Shown one piece after another: positions 6,780 through 10,034 of a stretch of DNA of 10,034 nt. The stretch's first letter is position 1. Each line of letters starts with the position of its first letter. This DNA is from Archaeoglobaceae archaeon (lineage in GTDB: Archaea; Halobacteriota; Archaeoglobi; Archaeoglobales; Archaeoglobaceae), in contig JANXDJ010000050.1 of NCBI GenBank assembly GCA_025059545.1, forward strand, positions 1 through 10,034, given 5' to 3'. The notes under the pieces are model-generated. The model was given only the letters and a program-made list of their open reading frames with translations. It was not told the DNA's origin and did no database searches. The translations under genes were made by a program, and so were the position numbers.

Positions 6780-8110
6780 TTAACCACCTCCGTTGGACAA
6801 GCAAATCTTTTAGCTATCAATGCAGCTCTTGCAGCTGCAGCACTTGCCTCTGTTACTGAATCAGGAATGTCTTTCGCACCGGCAACCGCTCCTACGACAA
6901 AAATACCTTCTACTGTCGTTGAAACTGGATCTAAGTAGGGATCCTTTAGCTTTATGAAGCCGTCACTTGTCAGTTCAACAGGCAAGGGTAGCTTAGAATT
7001 GGGAGTTATTGCGACTGAGAGAATGACCATATCGTATTCATCCGTCTTCAGATAGCTATCTGCAGTGTCCTCGTATAGGATCTTCAAATTCTTAGTCTCT
7101 GGAATTTCATCGATCTTAACAACTTTTCCACGAACGTAATTTATCCCAAACTCCTTTTTAGCTCTTTCGAGAAATTCATTGAAACCTTTACCAAATGCTC
7201 TTATGTCCATGTAGTAAATAGTGCACTGCACTTCTGGCAAATGCTCCTTTGCCAAGATCGCTTGCTTTGTCGCAGCCATACAGCAATAGGCAGAGCAGTA
7301 ATGGTTGAATCTGATATCTCTTGAACCAACGCACTGAATCCATGCGATCTTCTTCGGATGCTTTCCATCTGATTTTCTCACAATTTCACCATTTGTCGGT
7401 CCAGTTGCAGAGACAAGTCTTTCAAATTCGAGATTCGTGTAAACGTTTTGGTGCTTTCCATAGCCCAGTTCGGGCAGATTTCTTGGATCATATAACTCCA
7501 TTCCAGTGGCAATGATCACTGAAGCAACGTTTAATTCAATGATTTCCGGCTTCTGTTCGTAGTCAATGGCTTTTGTCGGACAAAGTCTTTGACAAACACC
7601 ACAAAGTGGTCCTTTTGCTTTTTCTTTAGCCTTTGGTGGTGGATTTAATCTCATGCAGTGCTCTGCATCGATAATTGCCCTCTTTGGCACCGCTTGAGGG
7701 AACATTATGTAAATTGCCCTTCGTTGCGACAATCCCATATTGTAATCATTTGGAACATCTTTCACTGGGCATTTCTCCGTGCACACCGCACAGCCATTGC
7801 ATTTGCTCCAATCAACGTAGGTGGGCTTTTTGAGAATCTTAACCTTGAAATTTCCCGCTCTACCACTAACATCCTGAACTTCGGAGTTCATTATTAGCTT
7901 TATATTTGGATATCTTAGCAATGCTGCCATTTTCGGCGCTAAAATGCATGAAGCACAATCAAGTGTGGGAAAAGTCTTGTCAAGATATGCCATCTTTCCT
8001 CCAACACTCGGAGCTTTGTCTACTAAATAAACTTCTATTCCTTGCTCAGCCAAGTCCAGCGCCGCTTGTATTCCCGCAACCCCACCTCCAACGATTAAGA
8101 CGGAACTCAT
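6776..8110 (-). CDS. Short HdrA-like FAD/iron-sulfur protein, QmoA type
   Basis: A 444-residue flavoprotein related to HdrA and QmoA. It has FAD motif GGGVAG at residues 8-13, 'SVGGKMAYLDKTFPTLDCASC' starting near 35, and an inserted ferredoxin domain with C104-X2-C107-X2-C110-X3-C114 plus a second set C152-X17-C170-X2-C173-X3-C177 with an unusually long first spacing. It keeps 'NHYCSAYCCMAA' (269-280) and the HdrA loop 'DIRAFGKGF' (302-310). It lacks the N-terminal cysteine domain and the C-terminal ferredoxin domain of full-length HdrA. Encoded between a QmoC-like protein and HdrA, it probably plays the QmoA role in a membrane-associated complex. I chose the ATG at 8110 over an in-frame GTG at 8143. 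GAGGTGA lies five bases upstream of the ATG, it follows the preceding TGA by one base, and the FAD motif starts right after it. Confidence 0.88.
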   Translation of the reverse strand: MSSVLIVGGGVAGIQAALDLAEQGIEVYLVDKAPSVGGKMAYLDKTFPTLDCASCILAPKMAALLRYPNIKLIMNSEVQDVSGRAGNFKVKILKKPTYVDWSKCNGCAVCTEKCPVKDVPNDYNMGLSQRRAIYIMFPQAVPKRAIIDAEHCMRLNPPPKAKEKAKGPLCGVCQRLCPTKAIDYEQKPEIIELNVASVIIATGMELYDPRNLPELGYGKHQNVYTNLEFERLVSATGPTNGEIVRKSDGKHPKKIAWIQCVGSRDIRFNHYCSAYCCMAATKQAILAKEHLPEVQCTIYYMDIRAFGKGFNEFLERAKKEFGINYVRGKVVKIDEIPETKNLKILYEDTADSYLKTDEYDMVILSVAITPNSKLPLPVELTSDGFIKLKDPYLDPVSTTVEGIFVVGAVAGAKDIPDSVTEASAAAARAALIAKRFACPTEVVK

Positions 8111-8111
8111 C

Positions 8112-9230
8112 TCACTCACCTCTGAAGGATCCTGTTCGAGCACCTACATAGTAGGCAATTACCTTGTAGAGCCAGTGAGTATGCTTTCCGAAGGCAAATT
8201 CAAGCAATAGGAACGGAATTAAGAAGCTAAGCAGTAGTGCAAATGCGATGTAGGCGTATAGGACCATCGATAGATCGTATAATATGAAGACAAGTAATGC
8301 CATTAGCGCTATTGGGAATAGCGTTATCAATGACATCCAATCCACAGAATGTGTGAATCTCTTGTAATACCAGTGCGTTTTCTCAGAAGAAAGTAGCCTT
8401 TTCGTCAAAGGAGAGCTTACGCCAATCAATAGCGTTAGAGATGCTGTGTAAATGAGTGCTCTCGATATAATCTCGTAATCGAAGAATTTTGGATAGATCA
8501 GATATATGATCCCAAGCAGTATGAATAAACCAATTCCAACCAAGATCAGAACGTGCTCCAATATTCTATCTCTCTTGTGCGGAACACCCATTGCTTCAGT
8601 TTCAAGCTTTAAGAAGAACCTCGAAATTAGTTTTAGCGACTCCATTAAGCCCACTTCTTTCTTTTTGTCTCTGCTCATGAATTTGTAAGCTCTGTATCCA
8701 TTTGAGGCCAATATTGCAAAACTTATAACGAAAACAACTGCAACGGGAATTAAAAGCTTCGATAGCACCACAAGCTTGCCTGTTGAAGCGTATTCCAGAA
8801 TGCTTTGCCAATATAATCCGAAGTATAAAAGCAGTGAAAGACCAAAGATCGCAAGATAAGCCAAGAACTTACTCGCAAAGGAAGAATAATTCCACCACTT
8901 CGTAATTCCAGTCCAGTCGTATTTAATCGACTGATATCTTCTTATTGATGCCAAGATCTCCGAAGGACTTGCTCCACGAGGACAGCTGTCTGTGCAGTCT
9001 CCATGAAGGTTGCATGACCATGGTGAGATGTCTCCAAGTATTTTATCCTCCACGCCCAGCTGTGTGTAGCGTATGGCTCTTCTGAAGCTGACATCGAGTT
9101 CTTCTGAGAGTGGACAGACCGCAGTGCAAGATCCGCACTGGTAACACTCGAGCAGACTTTTTCCTCCAAGGTTGAAGACTTCTCTGTTTACTTCTGGGTT
9201 TATTGAAATAAACTCACTTCTACTAACCAT
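8112..9230 (-). CDS. QmoC-type membrane protein: HdrC-like ferredoxin domain fused to cytochrome b-like domain
   Basis: A 372-residue protein. The cytoplasmic HdrC-like domain (about 1-110) has C29-X2-C32-X2-C35-X3-C39 for one [4Fe-4S] cluster and an atypical second motif C73-X2-H76-X2-C79-X3-C83. A 'YDWTG' segment (104-108), which I associate with QmoC, links to a membrane part with about six hydrophobic segments (near 120-142, 155-177, 226-246, 253-272, 298-319, 323-346), HdrE/NarI-like. Histidines at segment edges (H225, H294, H350, H352) are candidate heme b ligands. QmoC normally exchanges electrons between menaquinone and QmoAB; here the partners are HdrA and Mvh hydrogenase, so quinone reduction with H2 is inferred. 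It is the first gene of the operon. The ATG at 9230, with GGAG ten bases upstream, is preferred to an in-frame TTG at 9260. Confidence 0.88.
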   Translation of the reverse strand: MVSRSEFISINPEVNREVFNLGGKSLLECYQCGSCTAVCPLSEELDVSFRRAIRYTQLGVEDKILGDISPWSCNLHGDCTDSCPRGASPSEILASIRRYQSIKYDWTGITKWWNYSSFASKFLAYLAIFGLSLLLYFGLYWQSILEYASTGKLVVLSKLLIPVAVVFVISFAILASNGYRAYKFMSRDKKKEVGLMESLKLISRFFLKLETEAMGVPHKRDRILEHVLILVGIGLFILLGIIYLIYPKFFDYEIISRALIYTASLTLLIGVSSPLTKRLLSSEKTHWYYKRFTHSVDWMSLITLFPIALMALLVFILYDLSMVLYAYIAFALLLSFLIPFLLLEFAFGKHTHWLYKVIAYYVGARTGSFRGE

Positions 9231-9294
9231 CCAAACCACACTCCAGACTTTCTTAGTCAAACCACCAAACTTCTAACCTTTATATCGGAATTCG

Positions 9295-9302
9295 TATTTA
9301 AA
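9295..9302 (-). promoter_or_regulatory. Candidate TATA box of the hydrogenase operon (proximal)
   Basis: Reads TTTAAATA on the minus strand, a perfect match to the archaeal TTTAWATA consensus. Transcription would start about 25 bases downstream near 9272, which gives a leader of roughly 40 bases that includes the GGAG before the ATG at 9230. A second identical TTTAAATA lies at 9321-9328 and would give a leader of about 68 bases; a TATAAAG nearer the gene is also possible. Confidence 0.45.
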
Positions 9303-9320
9303 CCTAACGTGAAGTAGATA

Positions 9321-9328
9321 TATTTAAA
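9321..9328 (-). promoter_or_regulatory. Second candidate TATA box of the hydrogenase operon (distal)
   Basis: An identical TTTAAATA, 26 bases upstream of the proximal copy. It is preceded on the minus strand by an A-rich stretch (AGAAAAA) that is a better BRE-like context than that of the proximal copy. Which copy is used cannot be decided from sequence. Confidence 0.35.
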
Positions 9329-9370
9329 TTTTTCTAATTATGCACTAATAAAAATTATTATAAATTATTG

Positions 9371-9393
9371 TTATAGTTGTAAGGTAGCTATAA
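9371..9393. promoter_or_regulatory. Inverted repeat upstream of the RuBisCO TATA box, possible operator
   Basis: TTATAG at 9371-9376 and CTATAA at 9388-9393 are a perfect 6-bp inverted repeat with 11 bases between them, ending about ten bases before the RuBisCO TATA box. Size and position would suit a dimeric regulator, but the region is AT-rich and a chance origin is possible. Confidence 0.25.
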
Positions 9394-9402
9394 GCTCACA
9401 AA

Positions 9403-9411
9403 AATATATAA
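9403..9411 (+). promoter_or_regulatory. TATA box of the RuBisCO gene
   Basis: AATATATAA preceded by CACAAA, in a good position for an archaeal TATA/BRE. Its centre is about 26 bases before the ATG at 9433, so transcription should begin at or very near the start codon. The intervening bases (CCCCCCTCGAAACTTTAGATC) contain no Shine-Dalgarno, which agrees with a leaderless mRNA. Confidence 0.6.
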
Positions 9412-9432
9412 CCCCCCTCGAAACTTTAGATC

Positions 9433-10034
9433 ATGGTATATGAAGAATATGTTGACAAAAATCACAAACCAAGCTATGATAAGGAGATCTTGGTCTCTTT
9501 TGTAGTTAAACCTGCCGAAAAATTTACAATTGAGGAATGTGCTGGCGCAATAGCTGCTGAAAGTTCAACTGGGACTTGGACAACATTGACAGATTGGTTT
9601 GATGGCAAAAGAGTGAAAGAACTATCCGCAAAAGCTTATGATTTTCATAAAATGGGCGAATATTGGAATGTCAAGGTTGCATACCCACTTGAGTTATTTG
9701 AGTCGGCAAATATTCCAGGATTTTTGGCTTCAGTTGCAGGAAACATTTTTGGGATGAGAAGGGTTGAGAAGCTCAGAATTGAGGACATATATCTACCAAA
9801 GGATTTTCTGAGTAATTTTAAGGGACCTTTTAAAGGTTTGGATGTTAAGAAGATCTTCAAAGTAGAGAGACCAATCGTCGGAACAGTTCCAAAGCCTAAG
9901 GTCGGCTACTCTGCCGAAGAAGTAGAAAGACTTGCTTATGAATTGCTTTCGAGCGGTCTTGATTACGTAAAGGACGATGAAAACCTCGCAAGCCCGAATT
10001 TCTGCAAATTTGAGGAAAGGGGTAAAAGAATAAT
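9433..10034 (+). CDS. rbcL: Form III (archaeal) RuBisCO large subunit, 3' end truncated by window
   Basis: The first 200 residues of a RuBisCO large chain of the archaeal form III type, close to the Archaeoglobus protein as I remember it. It carboxylates ribulose-1,5-bisphosphate; in archaea this usually serves the AMP/nucleoside salvage pathway rather than a Calvin cycle. Active-site residues are visible: E43 in 'AAESSTGTWTT' (spinach Glu60), K154 and K156 in 'GTVPKPKVGYS' (Lys175, Lys177), and K180, D182, E183 in 'YVKDDEN' (the carbamylated Lys201 and Mg ligands Asp203, Glu204). The N-terminal domain looks complete and the catalytic barrel continues past the window. No small subunit gene is expected for form III. 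It is transcribed divergently from the hydrogenase operon. The ATG at 9433 lies at the predicted transcription start. Confidence 0.95.
   Translation, partial: MVYEEYVDKNHKPSYDKEILVSFVVKPAEKFTIEECAGAIAAESSTGTWTTLTDWFDGKRVKELSAKAYDFHKMGEYWNVKVAYPLELFESANIPGFLASVAGNIFGMRRVEKLRIEDIYLPKDFLSNFKGPFKGLDVKKIFKVERPIVGTVPKPKVGYSAEEVERLAYELLSSGLDYVKDDENLASPNFCKFEERGKRI

Larger units (their letters stand above)
9231..9432. promoter_or_regulatory. Divergent promoter region between hydrogenase operon and RuBisCO gene
   Basis: A 202-bp AT-rich region that separates two divergently transcribed units and holds no gene I can support. It contains TATA-like elements for both directions, a 10-bp tandem repeat (9352-9371) and a short inverted repeat (9371-9393), described separately. 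An operator for coordinated control of hydrogen oxidation and the RuBisCO pathway could lie here, but nothing identifies a specific regulator. Confidence 0.6.

Noticed and set aside
8110..8143. GTG start at 8143 for the QmoA-like gene
   Set aside because: It would overlap the upstream gene by 32 bases and put 11 residues before the FAD strand. ATG at 8110 has GAGGTGA and follows the stop by one base.
813..8151. Many plus-strand open frames of 60-160 codons opposite the minus-strand genes, and short minus-strand frames in other phases
   Set aside because: They lie antisense or out of frame within well-supported genes, have no recognisable domains and no plausible ribosome binding sites; they are by-products of the codon use of the real genes.
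1921..9230. Canonical methanogen MvhADG-HdrABC heterodisulfide reductase operon
   Set aside because: No HdrB with CCG motifs is present in the operon, and the HdrC-like part is fused to a membrane domain; the operon also has a second HdrA-like gene.
9230..9260. TTG start at 9260 for the QmoC-like gene (ten extra residues)
   Set aside because: TTG has no properly spaced Shine-Dalgarno, while ATG at 9230 has GGAG ten bases upstream; the extra residues add no recognisable sequence.

Overview
The window looks like a chromosomal segment of a hyperthermophilic euryarchaeon, most likely an Archaeoglobales member (Archaeoglobus/Ferroglobus/Geoglobus group). The reasons are an archaeal form III RuBisCO at the right edge that closely resembles the Archaeoglobus type as I remember it, a methanogen-type Mvh [NiFe] hydrogenase with HdrA, a QmoC-type membrane subunit, GGAGGTG ribosome binding sites and archaeal TATA boxes. 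The species cannot be fixed from the sequence alone.

From 9230 down to 1448, seven genes on the minus strand form one tightly packed operon. In order of transcription they are: a QmoC-type membrane iron-sulfur/cytochrome b protein, a short HdrA-like flavoprotein (QmoA type), a full-length HdrA, MvhD, MvhG, MvhA and a hydrogenase maturation protease. Junctions through mvhA are ATGA overlaps, an 8-nt overlap or a 1-nt gap, and the internal genes have strong Shine-Dalgarno sequences. HdrB, the heterodisulfide-reducing subunit, is absent. The operon therefore predicts a complex that takes electrons from H2 on the cytoplasmic side and passes them through MvhD and two HdrA-type flavoproteins to a membrane quinone module. 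It reads as a hybrid of the methanogen Mvh-Hdr complex and the sulfate reducer Qmo complex, possibly a menaquinone-reducing, ferredoxin-coupled hydrogenase. This is the main point of interest.

Downstream on the same strand, after an AT-rich 81-bp gap, is a radical SAM protein (248-1366) with an atypical CX8CX2C cluster motif and a C-terminal CX2CX2C motif. One base separates its stop from the start of a substrate-binding-protein-fold protein without a signal peptide, which runs off the left edge (1-246).

On the right, a 202-bp AT-rich divergent promoter region (9231-9432) separates the hydrogenase operon from the RuBisCO large-subunit gene on the plus strand (9433 to the window end, truncated). 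The RuBisCO transcript is predicted to be leaderless. No tRNA, rRNA, CRISPR array, insertion sequence or tandem repeat array was seen.
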